Assembly (NCBI RefSeq): GCF_002847285.1
Contig: NZ_CP025407.1
Coordinates: forward strand, 7,567,001 to 7,631,000
Origin: Streptomyces sp. CMB-StM0423
Lineage (GTDB): Bacteria > Actinomycetota > Actinomycetes > Streptomycetales > Streptomycetaceae
Direction of reading: 5' to 3'
Length of the DNA stretch: 64,000 nt
Part shown: piece after piece, positions 27,905 to 36,766 of the stretch
How the letters are laid out: each line of letters opens with the position of its first letter
How positions within the stretch are numbered: the stretch's first letter is position 1
Translations under genes and position numbers: made by a program
The notes under the pieces: model-generated
What the model was told of the DNA's origin: nothing
The model's input: only the letters and a program-made list of their open reading frames with translations
Databases searched by the model: none

Positions 27905-29122
27905 ATGCGACGGACGTACGACGGGGGCGCGGGACCGGGGGACGGAGTGGACGCGGGGGCCGGTGGGGAAAGGCCCGTGCCGGGCGGCGAGGCGGCCGGC
28001 GGCGCGGGGGACCCGACCGGCGACGTGACCCGCGGGGCGGGGGGCCCGCGGGCAGGAGCGGCCGCCGTCGGCGAGTGGGGGCGCCGGCGGTTGCTGCGGG
28101 GGGTGGGGGCGGTGGCCGCGGGGGCGGTCGCCGCGTCGGCGGCCGGAGCGGCGGCTGCGGCCGCGCCCCGGTCGCGCCGCCTGCCGGCGGACGGCCCGGC
28201 CGCCGGTTCCGCGAGGTCCGACGCCGCGGCCGACGGCCCGGCGGCGTCCGAGCCGGGGTGGTCCCGCGCGGAGGCGTCCGGTGCGGCGCCCGCCCGGGCG
28301 GAGGTCGCCGGGGTGGCCGTGTGCCGGGCCGGGCGGTTCGAGGTGGTGGCGCTGCTCGACGCGCATGGGACGTTCCCCCTGTCCCGTACGGACGCCTTCC
28401 CCGGCGCCTCCGCCGGCGCGTGGGCCGACGCGCGGCGCGTCGACCCACGGGCGTTCGGGCCCGGCGACGCCTGGGAGCTGGACTTCCGCTGCTTCGCCGT
28501 GCGTCGGCCCGGCGGCCGGGTCGTCCTCGTCGACTCCGGCGTCGGCCCGGCCGGCAGCCCCGCCGCGAGCTGGGCGCCGGTGCCGGGGCTGCTGCCCGGG
28601 CGGCTGGCCGCCGCCGGCATCGCGCCCGGCGACGTGGACGCCGTCGTCCTCAGCCACCTGCACGAGGACCACTACGGCTGGTCCGTCACCCCCGACGGCC
28701 GCCCCGCCTTCCCCCGCGCCCGCTACGTCGTCCAGGCCGCGGAACTCGCCGCCCTCGCCCCGGGCGACGCCGCGGTGAGGTACGCCGTCGACCCGCTGCG
28801 CGCCGCCGGGCGGCTCCACGTCGTCGACGGCGGCACCCGGCTGGCCGGCGGCCGCGGCGGCGCCGTGACGCTCGTACCGACGCCGGGACACACCCCCGGG
28901 CACCAGTCGGTGGTCGTGGACGGCGGCCGCCGGCAGATCGTCATCGCCGGCGACGTCCTCGTCCACGCGGTGCAGCTCGCCGATCCGGCCGTACGGTACT
29001 TCTTCGAAGAAGACCCCGGCCTGGCCCGCCGCACCCGGCGCCGGCTGCTGGAACGGGCCCGCGAGCGCGGCGCGGTGCTCGCCACGGCGCACCTGAACCG
29101 GCCCTTCGTGCCCCTGGGCTGA
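27905..29122 (+). CDS. Tat-exported MBL-fold (metallo-beta-lactamase fold) hydrolase
   Basis: ATG 27905 after GGGGAGCGGAG gives 405 residues. The first 58 residues are Gly/Ala/Pro-rich, followed by a twin-arginine signal (RRRLLRG at 60-66 and an Ala-rich hydrophobic run). The MBL metal motif is H251-x-H253-x-D255-H256 (SHLHEDHYGW), with further ligands in TPGHTPGHQS and in IAGDVL. This fold hydrolyses lactones, thioesters or phosphodiesters. The closest pattern is the AHL-lactonase-like group. The unusually long region before the twin arginines may mean that a later start is used. Confidence 0.88.
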   Translation: MRRTYDGGAGPGDGVDAGAGGERPVPGGEAAGGAGDPTGDVTRGAGGPRAGAAAVGEWGRRRLLRGVGAVAAGAVAASAAGAAAAAAPRSRRLPADGPAAGSARSDAAADGPAASEPGWSRAEASGAAPARAEVAGVAVCRAGRFEVVALLDAHGTFPLSRTDAFPGASAGAWADARRVDPRAFGPGDAWELDFRCFAVRRPGGRVVLVDSGVGPAGSPAASWAPVPGLLPGRLAAAGIAPGDVDAVVLSHLHEDHYGWSVTPDGRPAFPRARYVVQAAELAALAPGDAAVRYAVDPLRAAGRLHVVDGGTRLAGGRGGAVTLVPTPGHTPGHQSVVVDGGRRQIVIAGDVLVHAVQLADPAVRYFFEEDPGLARRTRRRLLERARERGAVLATAHLNRPFVPLG

Positions 29123-29150
29123 CGGCGTGCGGGCCGCCGCCTGGCTGCCT

Positions 29151-30161
29151 TCAGTTGGGGGTGACGGTGCCGTCCGCGTCCATGGTCGGATGGATCTGGC
29201 TCGGCCCGTAGTCGTCCACGTCCGAAGGGCGCGGGGTCTCCGGACCTTCGGCTCCGATACGCATCGTCCGCTCCACCCGCACGATCACGAACTTCCGCCC
29301 GCACACCTCGACTTCGTTGCCCCGGCGGCGCCGGCGGTAGGCGTCCGCGGCCCGCCGGCAGGCCGCCGCGTCCGCCTTGGGCGGGCCGATCGGCGGGGGA
29401 AAGCCGTGCTCGTTGGTGAGGAAGTCGGCCAGCAGGCGCCGCGCCTGCTGCGGTGTGGCGTGCTGGCAGCCGACCATCTCCCACGACTTCTCGTGCTGCT
29501 CCAGCACCCGGAACGCCGGGGGGAGCATGACCACGTCCGGGTGGGAGACGACGGCCGCCGCGGAGTCGTCGAGCACCTGGCGGGGAAAGCGGGGGGACGA
29601 GTACGCGTACTCCTTCAGCGCCATCCGCAGCAGCGCTTCCGCCGGGCCGGTCGCGGCGCGGGGGTCGATGACGAAGCCCTCGGTGCGCGAGGGGACGTCC
29701 TCGTCCTCCCACCCGTCCGAGTCCGGGTCCGTCGGGCGCGGCGGCTCGGGGCGCCGGCCGTCGGTGCGGGTGAACTCGTCGGCGCGCACGATGCGGTGGC
29801 GGACGTCGCCGACCCTGACCTCGTCGACCGGCTCCCGCTCCAGCACCGCCACCGCGTCCAGCAGCCGGCGGCGCTGCTCGCGGTCGCGGACCTTGTCCCG
29901 GGCGGTGAACCACAACTGCGAGTTGAGCGCGTCGCGGGCGTCCTGCGGCATGCCGGAGTCCATGTCGGAGCACAGCCGCCAGCCCGGCGCGTCGCCGGGG
30001 CGCTGCTCGGCGACGCCGAACAGCGGGCCGCGTACCACCATGTACGGGTAGCGCATCGCGTACTGGGCGGCGTCCGTTTCGGTGACGCGGGCGACCGGGT
30101 CGTCCGGATCGGGGAGGCGGATGGTCACCCGCCGGGGCTCGCGGTCGGCGTTGTCGGGCAT
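29151..30161 (-). CDS. DUF5954 family protein
   Basis: ATG 30161 gives 336 residues beginning MPDNADREPRRVTIRLP, then DPDDPVARVTETDAAQYAMR, which matches the start of DUF5954 in Streptomyces. The frame continues upstream without support. The protein is soluble, charged, and has no catalytic motif that I can identify. Function is unknown. Confidence 0.75.
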   Translation of the reverse strand: MPDNADREPRRVTIRLPDPDDPVARVTETDAAQYAMRYPYMVVRGPLFGVAEQRPGDAPGWRLCSDMDSGMPQDARDALNSQLWFTARDKVRDREQRRRLLDAVAVLEREPVDEVRVGDVRHRIVRADEFTRTDGRRPEPPRPTDPDSDGWEDEDVPSRTEGFVIDPRAATGPAEALLRMALKEYAYSSPRFPRQVLDDSAAAVVSHPDVVMLPPAFRVLEQHEKSWEMVGCQHATPQQARRLLADFLTNEHGFPPPIGPPKADAAACRRAADAYRRRRRGNEVEVCGRKFVIVRVERTMRIGAEGPETPRPSDVDDYGPSQIHPTMDADGTVTPN

Positions 30162-30316
30162 GTACCTCAGTGTGCCCCAACGGTCACCACAGAGTGACGG
30201 CTTTCGCCCGGGCGGCCCCCAAGGAGCGCGGCCGGGCTGTAGGCTTCGCGCGCCCTGCACGAGGCTGCACCCTCCCGCGCAGCGAGTCCGGCGGCCCGCG
30301 GCGCCGCGGCGCGGCC

Positions 30317-30754
30317 ATGATCGTCGGCATGGACCGACTGGATGTCATCGACACCTGCACCCGTATGGCCTGGTACGCCGACCAGCGTGACTGGGACCGC
30401 CTGGCCGGCGTCTTCGCCGACAGCGTCACCCTCGACTACACCAGCCTCAACGGCGGCGAGCCCGCCGTCATGACCCCCGGCCAGATCGCCGACGGCTGGC
30501 GGGAGCTGTTCGGCGCGTACGAGACCACCCAGCACCTGCTCGGCAACCACCTCGTCACCGTCACCGGCGCCTCTGCCGTGTGCACCGCTTCCTTCCAGGC
30601 GACGCACCGCAGGGCGGAGGCGTACGGCGGCTCGCTGTGGACGCTGGGCGGCACCTACCGCTTCGACCTCGTGCGCACCGCGGGCGGCTGGCGGATCCAC
30701 GGGATCGTCATGACCGCCCTGTGGGGTGACGGGAACCGCGGGCTGCTGTCGTGA
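30317..30754 (+). CDS. SnoaL-like / NTF2-fold protein
   Basis: ATG 30317 (or 30329) gives about 145 residues of the SnoaL_4 type: DRLDVIDTCTRMAWYADQRDW, split here as a helix pair, then VFADSVTLDYTSLNGGEP, TTQHLLGNHLVTV and a C-terminal GGWRIHGIVMTALWGDGN. NTF2-like cone folds include dehydratases, isomerases and dehydrogenase-like enzymes. The residues Asp and His in DYTSL and QHLLGNH fit an active-site cavity. The reaction is unknown. Confidence 0.82.
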   Translation: MIVGMDRLDVIDTCTRMAWYADQRDWDRLAGVFADSVTLDYTSLNGGEPAVMTPGQIADGWRELFGAYETTQHLLGNHLVTVTGASAVCTASFQATHRRAEAYGGSLWTLGGTYRFDLVRTAGGWRIHGIVMTALWGDGNRGLLS

Positions 30755-30773
30755 GGGAGCCGGCCGGGCCGCC

Positions 30774-32756
30774 TCAGCCGGGTTCCGCCGAGGCGGAGAG
30801 TATGGCGTGCACCTTCACCGCCAGGTGCGTCTGCAGCCTGTGGTCACCGTGCCGCCACTGCGGGCCGAGCAGCGAGGTGATGCGGTCGATGCGCTGGTAG
30901 AGAGTGTTGACGTGGACGTAGAGGGCGGCGGCGGTGCGGGTGAGGTTGGCGTCGCAGGCGAAGTAGGTCGTCATGGTACGGGCCAGGTCGCCGCTGCGGC
31001 GCTCGTCGTAGTCGAGCACCGGGCCGAGCGTGCGGCGTACGAAGCGGCGCAGCTCGTCGCGGCCGGTCTGGTGGAACAGCAGGCCGTAGACGCCGAGTTC
31101 TTCGGGGGAGGCGCCCTCGCCGTCGCGGTCCAGGGCGAGCAGCACGTCCAGGCAGCGCACCGCGTCCGGGTGGGCCTCCACTATGGCCTCAAGCCCGGCG
31201 GACGCCGCCGCGGCGCCGACGGTCACCGCCGCGTCCAGGGTGCGCCGCAGGTGCTCGGCGAGGGCACGGGCCTGCGCCCCCGGGTCCGTGTCGCCCGACA
31301 GCAGCACCACGACGTCGCCGTGGTGCTCCCCGGCCAGGCCGCCGTGGCGGGCCGCGTAGGGGGCCGCCGCGTCCGCGATCCGCCGGCGGGACGCGCCGTC
31401 CCGCGAGCGGGCGGTGAGCACGGTGTGCGGACGGCCGTGGGCGATGCCCATCAGCGCGGCCCTGCGGTGCAGCCCTTCCGGGTCGCGGTGGGGGGACGAC
31501 AGCAGGTCGTCGAGGAACTCGCCGCGCAGCCGGTGCTCCGCCTCAGCCACCGTCCGTTCCCCGAGCAGCAGCAGCGCGGTGACCATCGCCGCCCGCTCCA
31601 GCAGCCGTACGTCGTCGGCGCCGATGCGGCGGCAGAGCAGCAGCAGGACGCCCTGCACCTCGCCGCCGGCCACCACGGGCGTGGCGCAGGCGGCACCGCC
31701 GCCGTCCGCGGCCGGCACCCGGCGCGTCCTGCGCGCGTCGGTGCTCAGCACGCGCGCCTCGCGTACGGCCCGCGCCGCCGGACAGGTGTCGGGCAGCGCG
31801 CCCTCGGCGCGGGCCTGCTCGACCACCGGGTCGGTGCCGGCCGCCGCCATGGTGCGGCCGCGCGGATCGAGGACCAGGAGGCCGCCGCCGAGCACTTCTG
31901 CCAGGGTGTCGGCCACGTCGGCGAGGCCGCCGCCGTCCAGGACGATCGTGGTCAGCCGCTCGTGCAGGGCCGCGGCCCGCTCGATGGACCGGCTGTGCGC
32001 CTGGATGACCGCGTTGGCCTCGGTCAGCTCGTCGACGGTGCGGCGCACGTCCTGGAAGAGGGTGGCGTTCTCGATGGCGATGGCCGCGTGGTTGGCGAGG
32101 GACACCAGCAGCGCCACCTCGGCCTGCGAGAAGGGGCGGGCCCTGCGGTTGGCGGCGAAGAGCACCCCGATGACCCGGTCGCCCAGGGACAGGGGCACGC
32201 CCTGGATCGCCGTGACCCCTTCGCCGCCCACGGCGTCGTCGATGGTGTGGTCGAAGCGCGGGTCGTTGAGGTAGTCGGGGGTGTGGTACGGCACGCCCGT
32301 CTTGGCGACGAGGCCGCCGAGCCCCGCCCCCATCGCGAGCCGCACCTGCTTGAAGGAGTCGGTACGGATGCCGTCGGTGACGCGCATGTACGTGTCGCCG
32401 CGGTCGTCGTCGTTGAGCATGAGGTACGCGGCGTCGGTGCCGATGAGCTGGCGTACGCGGCGGACGATCGCCTGCAGCACGGCCTCCAGGTCGCGCAGCG
32501 AGGACAGGTCGCCCGCCGTCTCGTACAGTGCGGCCAGCTCCGCCTCGCGCCGGCGGCGCTCCTCCAACTGCGCGCGCACCGCCAGCGCGTCGTCGACCAG
32601 GGGGCGCAGCGCCGCCGCGGTCTCGCCCTGCGCGCCGGCGAGCAGTTCCTCGTACTCCCGCCTGGACGCGCCGTCGCGCAGGAGCCGCAGCAGGCGCTCG
32701 GCCGCCATTCCTGCCGTGCCTGCGGCGTGGGCGGTGGTGGGCAGGTCCGTGCCCAT
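30774..32756 (-). CDS. GAF-domain PucR-type transcriptional regulator, last gene of the liv operon
   Basis: ATG 32756 follows GAGGAGG (32762-32768 on the minus strand) and gives 660 residues. A short helical stretch at 60-90 leads to a GAF domain at about 85-230 (DLEAVLQAIVRRVRQLIGTD, then VGVLFAANRR-type core). A second sensory region lies at 260-400 and a PucR C-terminal HTH at about 600-655 (NLTRTAAALYVHVNTLYQRI). PucR proteins control nitrogen or aromatic catabolism. It starts 14 bp after livM, so it is co-transcribed with the transporter and likely regulates it. Confidence 0.9.
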   Translation of the reverse strand: MGTDLPTTAHAAGTAGMAAERLLRLLRDGASRREYEELLAGAQGETAAALRPLVDDALAVRAQLEERRRREAELAALYETAGDLSSLRDLEAVLQAIVRRVRQLIGTDAAYLMLNDDDRGDTYMRVTDGIRTDSFKQVRLAMGAGLGGLVAKTGVPYHTPDYLNDPRFDHTIDDAVGGEGVTAIQGVPLSLGDRVIGVLFAANRRARPFSQAEVALLVSLANHAAIAIENATLFQDVRRTVDELTEANAVIQAHSRSIERAAALHERLTTIVLDGGGLADVADTLAEVLGGGLLVLDPRGRTMAAAGTDPVVEQARAEGALPDTCPAARAVREARVLSTDARRTRRVPAADGGGAACATPVVAGGEVQGVLLLLCRRIGADDVRLLERAAMVTALLLLGERTVAEAEHRLRGEFLDDLLSSPHRDPEGLHRRAALMGIAHGRPHTVLTARSRDGASRRRIADAAAPYAARHGGLAGEHHGDVVVLLSGDTDPGAQARALAEHLRRTLDAAVTVGAAAASAGLEAIVEAHPDAVRCLDVLLALDRDGEGASPEELGVYGLLFHQTGRDELRRFVRRTLGPVLDYDERRSGDLARTMTTYFACDANLTRTAAALYVHVNTLYQRIDRITSLLGPQWRHGDHRLQTHLAVKVHAILSASAEPG

Positions 32757-32770
32757 CGCGGCCTCCTCCC

Positions 32771-33826
32771 TCACGGCTCCCTTACCAGGGAGCGCTCCGG
32801 CCGGTCGCCGGCGGCGGGGTCACGCACCGTACCGTTCCCGGAGTCGGCGGACCGCATGCTCGCGGTGTCGCCGCGGGGCCGGAGCAGGTGCGCCACGGTG
32901 CCCCAGATGCCGCGGCGGAACAGGAGGACGACGAGGATGAACAGGCTGCCGGTGACGATCCCGACCTCGTCGAACCCGGAGGTCGACAGCCAGTCCTCCA
33001 GCCGTACGATCGCCGCCGCCCCCAGCAGGCTGCCCCACAGGGTGCCGATGCCGCCGAGCACCGTCATCACGACGACCTTCCCCGAGGTCGTCCAGTACAC
33101 CTCCTGCAGCGAGGCGAACCCGTGGTTGACGGCGTACAGTCCGCCGGCGAGCCCGGAGAGGAATGCGGAGACGGTGAAGACGACCACCTTGTAGCGGTCG
33201 ACGGAGTAGCCGAGCGCCCGGGCGCGGGCCGGGTTGTCCCGTACCGCGGCGACGACGCGGCCGAACGGCGAGTGCACGATGCGCCAGGCGGCGGCCAGGC
33301 CGGCGAGGACCAGGGGCAGCGCCGCGTAGTAGTAGACGAAGGAGTCCGACAGGTCGAGGCCGCCCAGTTCGCGCGGGATGCCCTGCAGCCCGTTCTCGCC
33401 GCCCGTGAGGTCGCCCCACTGGTTGGCGATGAAGTAGATCATCTGCGCGAAGGCGAGGGTGACCATGGCGAAGTAGATGCCGCTGCGGCGGACCGCGAGC
33501 AGCCCGATGGGCACGGCGATAACCGCGGCGGCCACCGCGCCGCCGGCCACCGCCAGCGGGAACGGCACGCCGGCGTGGATGGCGATGAGCCCGGTGGTGT
33601 ACGCCGAGGTGCCCCAGAACGCGGCGTGGCCGAAGGACAGCAGCCCGGCGTGCCCCAGCAGCAGGTCGAACGCGACGGCGAACAGGCCCCAGCAGAGGAT
33701 GTCGGCGGCCACCGGGGGATAGAGGACCCACGGCAGTCCGAGGACGGACACGAGGCCGGCGGTCAGCAGCCCCCAGCGCAGCCAGGCGGGCCTGCTGCCG
33801 AGCCGGTCGAGCAGGGCGAGGATCAT
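32771..33826 (-). CDS. livM: Branched-chain amino acid-type ABC transporter permease LivM
   Basis: The 351-residue membrane protein has eight to ten helices and LivM motifs (LLLGHAGLLSFGHAAFWGTS and AVRDNPARARALGYSVDRYK, with the GxxD-type coupling loop). ATG 33826 overlaps the livH stop by four bases. With LivH it forms the membrane channel. The hydrophilic C-terminal tail extends about 35 residues. Confidence 0.92.
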   Translation of the reverse strand: MILALLDRLGSRPAWLRWGLLTAGLVSVLGLPWVLYPPVAADILCWGLFAVAFDLLLGHAGLLSFGHAAFWGTSAYTTGLIAIHAGVPFPLAVAGGAVAAAVIAVPIGLLAVRRSGIYFAMVTLAFAQMIYFIANQWGDLTGGENGLQGIPRELGGLDLSDSFVYYYAALPLVLAGLAAAWRIVHSPFGRVVAAVRDNPARARALGYSVDRYKVVVFTVSAFLSGLAGGLYAVNHGFASLQEVYWTTSGKVVVMTVLGGIGTLWGSLLGAAAIVRLEDWLSTSGFDEVGIVTGSLFILVVLLFRRGIWGTVAHLLRPRGDTASMRSADSGNGTVRDPAAGDRPERSLVREP

Positions 33827-34692
33827 ATGGCGTGTTCCTCCTTGCCGAAGAGTCCGGCCGGCCGGACCAGCAGCACCACGGCCATCAGCAGGAAGACCGA
33901 CGTCTGCGAGAGGACGGGGACGTAGAGGTTGCCGAGGGCCTGGAGCATCCCGATGGCGAAGCCGGCGAACACCGCGCCGGGGATGGAGCCGAGGCCGCCG
34001 ATGACGACGACCGCGAAGACGACGATGATCAGGTCCGCGCCCATGCCCGAGTTGACCGCGCGCATCGGCGCGGCGAGCACCCCGGCCAGCGCGGCGAGCG
34101 CGACGCCGAAGCCGAACACGGGCATGACCCAGCGGGCGGTGTCGATGCCCAGCGCCCGGGTCAGCTCCGGCCGTTCGGTGGCGGCGCGCACCACCGTGCC
34201 GACGCGGGTGCGGGTCAGCAGCAGCCAGACGGCGAGGCAGACGACGGCCGCGGCGCCGAGAACGAAGACCTGGTACGCGGGGTAGCCGAAGAGCCCGAGG
34301 TCGACGGTGCCCGGGAAGGGGCCCTCGTCGTACGGGGTGGACTGGGCGCCGTACTTCATGCGCAGCAGGTCCTGGCAGACCAGTGCGATGCCGAAGGTGA
34401 GCAGGAAGTTGTAGAGCGGGTCGAGGGCGGCGAGCCGGTGGACGAGCAGCCGCTCCAGCAGCATGCCCGCCAGCGCGGCGGCGAGCGGCACCAGCAGCAG
34501 CGCCCACCAGAACCCGAGACCCGCGGAGTCCTGCAGGGCCACTGCGCCGAACGCGCCGAGCATGTAGACCGCGCCGTGCGCGAAGTTGACGACGTGGAGC
34601 ATGCCGAAGATGACGGCGAGGCCGAGGGCGAGCAGCGCGTAGAAGCCGCCGGAGACCAGGCCGTTGAACGCCTGTTGCAGGAAGGAGGTCAT
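33823..34692 (-). CDS. livH: Branched-chain amino acid-type ABC transporter permease LivH
   Basis: ATG 34692 gives 289 residues (MTSFLQQAFNGLVSGGFYAL, then GLAVIFGMLHVVNFAHGAVY), which is the LivH start. Eight helices are apparent, with ATERPELTRALGIDTARW as coupling loop. It is translationally coupled to livM. The frame upstream of the ATG is open but not conserved in composition. Confidence 0.92.
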   Translation of the reverse strand: MTSFLQQAFNGLVSGGFYALLALGLAVIFGMLHVVNFAHGAVYMLGAFGAVALQDSAGLGFWWALLLVPLAAALAGMLLERLLVHRLAALDPLYNFLLTFGIALVCQDLLRMKYGAQSTPYDEGPFPGTVDLGLFGYPAYQVFVLGAAAVVCLAVWLLLTRTRVGTVVRAATERPELTRALGIDTARWVMPVFGFGVALAALAGVLAAPMRAVNSGMGADLIIVVFAVVVIGGLGSIPGAVFAGFAIGMLQALGNLYVPVLSQTSVFLLMAVVLLVRPAGLFGKEEHAI

Positions 34693-34763
34693 CGTGGTCC
34701 CGTCCGTCCGTCCGCCGCGGCCCGCGGCGGGAGTTCCGCGGGCCACGGCCGTGGGTGCGCCGG

Positions 34764-36020
34764 TCAGTTCATCGAGCAGTCGGGTGAGGCCGGGCCGAAC
34801 GCCTCGGCGGCGGGGATGGTCTCCACCTTCTCGGTGAAGTCGCCTTCGGTCTCGCTGTCGGCGGGGTCCTTGACCCGGGCCAGATAGGCGTCGTGCACGA
34901 CGCGGTGGTCGGCCGCGCGCACCTCGGCGTTGCGGGCGAAGAAGTCGTCGAACGTCATGCCCTCCAGTTCCTTGTTGACCTCTTCCGGGTCATCGGTCCC
35001 GGCCCGCTGGACGGCTTCGAGGTAATGCGTCGCGGCGGAGTAGTTGGCGGCGTGGTCGAACGTCGGCCACGTGCCCGCCTTCTCCCTGAACCGCTCGGCC
35101 CACTTCCTCGACTCCTCGTCGACGTTCCAGAACCAGGGGGAGGTGAACATCGTCCCGGCGAGCTTGTCCTGCCCGATCGCCTTGATGTCGGTGTCGAACA
35201 TCAGGCCGATGGCGAGCTGGATGTCCTTGTCCTTGAGCTTGAACTGCTGGTACTGCTTGACGACGTTGACCAGGTCACCGCCCGCCTGGAGCGTGCCGAG
35301 CACGGCCGGGGTGGGCTTCTTCGCGGACGCCTTGAGCAGGAAGGTGGAGAAGTTGTCGTTGGGGAACGGTGTCGGGTCCTTGCCCACCACCTCACCGCCT
35401 GCCGCCTCGATGGCGCTGCTGAACTGCTTCTCCATGTCCTGGCCGAAGGCGTAGTCCGGATAGATGAGGTACCAGCTCTCGCCGCCCTGCTTCGTCACCT
35501 CGGTGCCGGTCCCGTTCGCCAGCATGTAGGTGTCGTAGGCCCAGGCGTACGTGTACGGGTTGCAGGATTCGCCGGCCAGTTCCGTGGTCGCGGCGCCGAT
35601 GTTGAAGTAGAGCTTCTTCGACTGCGCGGCGACGTTCGCCACGGCGAGCGCCGCGGACGACGTCGGCACGTCGAAGACGGCGTCGGCCTTCTCCCGGTCG
35701 TACATGTCCCGCGCCTGGGTGTTGGCGACGTCCGGCTTGTTCTGGTGGTCCGCCGAGATGACCTCGATGTCGTCGGTGACCGCGTCGCCGCCGTGCTTCT
35801 TCTCGAAGTCCGCCACGGCCATCTCCACCGCTGTGACCGCGTCCTCGCCGGCCAGCTCCGCGTACACGCCGGAGAGGTCCGTGAGCACGCCCAGGGTGAT
35901 CCCGCCGTCGCTGATCTTCCCGCCGCCAGACCCCGGTCCGCCGCCGCCGCAACCCGCCAGCAGCGATACCGCCACCACCGTGGTCGTGGCGACCGCGGCT
36001 TTCGACCATGGGTGTCCCAT
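34764..36020 (-). CDS. livK: ABC transporter substrate-binding lipoprotein (LivK type)
   Basis: The 418-residue protein starts at ATG 36020 after AAGGAGGAAGC. It has a lipobox with Cys24 (SLLAGC) and a Gly-rich linker. The Peripla_BP_6 fold follows (ITLGVLTDLSGVYAELAGED, then DRKEKADAVFDVPTS-like and QQFKLKDKDIQLAIG segments). The domain binds branched-chain amino acids, amides, urea or aromatic acids in relatives. The presence of a neighbouring acyl-CoA synthetase and PucR regulator leaves an organic-acid or amide ligand open. Confidence 0.9.
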   Translation of the reverse strand: MGHPWSKAAVATTTVVAVSLLAGCGGGGPGSGGGKISDGGITLGVLTDLSGVYAELAGEDAVTAVEMAVADFEKKHGGDAVTDDIEVISADHQNKPDVANTQARDMYDREKADAVFDVPTSSAALAVANVAAQSKKLYFNIGAATTELAGESCNPYTYAWAYDTYMLANGTGTEVTKQGGESWYLIYPDYAFGQDMEKQFSSAIEAAGGEVVGKDPTPFPNDNFSTFLLKASAKKPTPAVLGTLQAGGDLVNVVKQYQQFKLKDKDIQLAIGLMFDTDIKAIGQDKLAGTMFTSPWFWNVDEESRKWAERFREKAGTWPTFDHAANYSAATHYLEAVQRAGTDDPEEVNKELEGMTFDDFFARNAEVRAADHRVVHDAYLARVKDPADSETEGDFTEKVETIPAAEAFGPASPDCSMN

Positions 36021-36073
36021 GCTTCCTCCTTGAAGTGGTCGACGTTGCCGTGAGGGCCCCTGCGCTGGCCGGG

Positions 36074-36766
36074 CTACAGGCCCAGGTAGTCCAGGAGTTC
36101 GTGCTCGCGCTCGCGCACGTCGTCGTTGGCCAGCGACTCCGCGATCCGGCCGCGGTCCAGCAGGTAGTGGCGGTCGGCGACGGTGGTGGCGAAGCGCAGG
36201 TTCTGCTCCACCAGCAGCACCGCGGTGCCGTGCCGCTTGGCCTCGCGCAGGATCTCGCCGATGCGCTCGACGACGATCGGCGCCAGCCCCTCGGTCGGCT
36301 CGTCACACAGCAGTACCCCGGCGCCGGTGCGCAGTACCCGCGCGAGGGCGAGCATCTGCTGCTCGCCGCCGGAGAGCTTGCCGCCTGCGCTGCGGCGGCG
36401 CTCGGCGAGCGCCGGGAACTCCTCGTAGACGCGCGCCAGTGGCCAGGCCGAATCCGCCGTGGCCGGGGGCAGGGTCAGGTTCTCCTCGACGCTGAGACCC
36501 GCGTAGATGCCGCGGTCGTCGGGGACGTATCCGAGGCCGCGGCGGGCCCTGCGGTGCGGCGGCACCGCGCCCAGGTCCCGGCCCGCCAGAAGGATCGTCC
36601 CTGTGGCGCGCCGGTGCAGGCCCATCACGCATCGCAGCAGCGTGGTCTTCCCGGCTCCGTTGCGGCCCACGAGGGTCACGACCTCGCCGGCGCCGACCGT
36701 CAGCGACACGTCGCGCAGCACCTCGGCCTCGTCGTAGTGGGCGGTCACGCCCCGCACCTCAAGCAA
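36074..36766 (-). CDS. livF: ABC transporter ATP-binding protein LivF
   Basis: The 230-residue ATPase has Walker A GRNGAGKTT at about 34-42, signature LSGGEQQMLALARVL, Walker B VLLCDEPTEGL and the H-loop region in LLVEQNL. LivF proteins pair with LivG. Start overlaps the livG stop by eight bases. It is 53 bp before livK, within the same operon. Confidence 0.92.
   Translation of the reverse strand: MLEVRGVTAHYDEAEVLRDVSLTVGAGEVVTLVGRNGAGKTTLLRCVMGLHRRATGTILLAGRDLGAVPPHRRARRGLGYVPDDRGIYAGLSVEENLTLPPATADSAWPLARVYEEFPALAERRRSAGGKLSGGEQQMLALARVLRTGAGVLLCDEPTEGLAPIVVERIGEILREAKRHGTAVLLVEQNLRFATTVADRHYLLDRGRIAESLANDDVREREHELLDYLGL

Noticed and set aside
28150..28260. Possible separate small gene in the Ala/Gly-rich start of the MBL gene
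   Set aside because: It is continuous with the Tat signal and MBL frame and has no own ribosome site.
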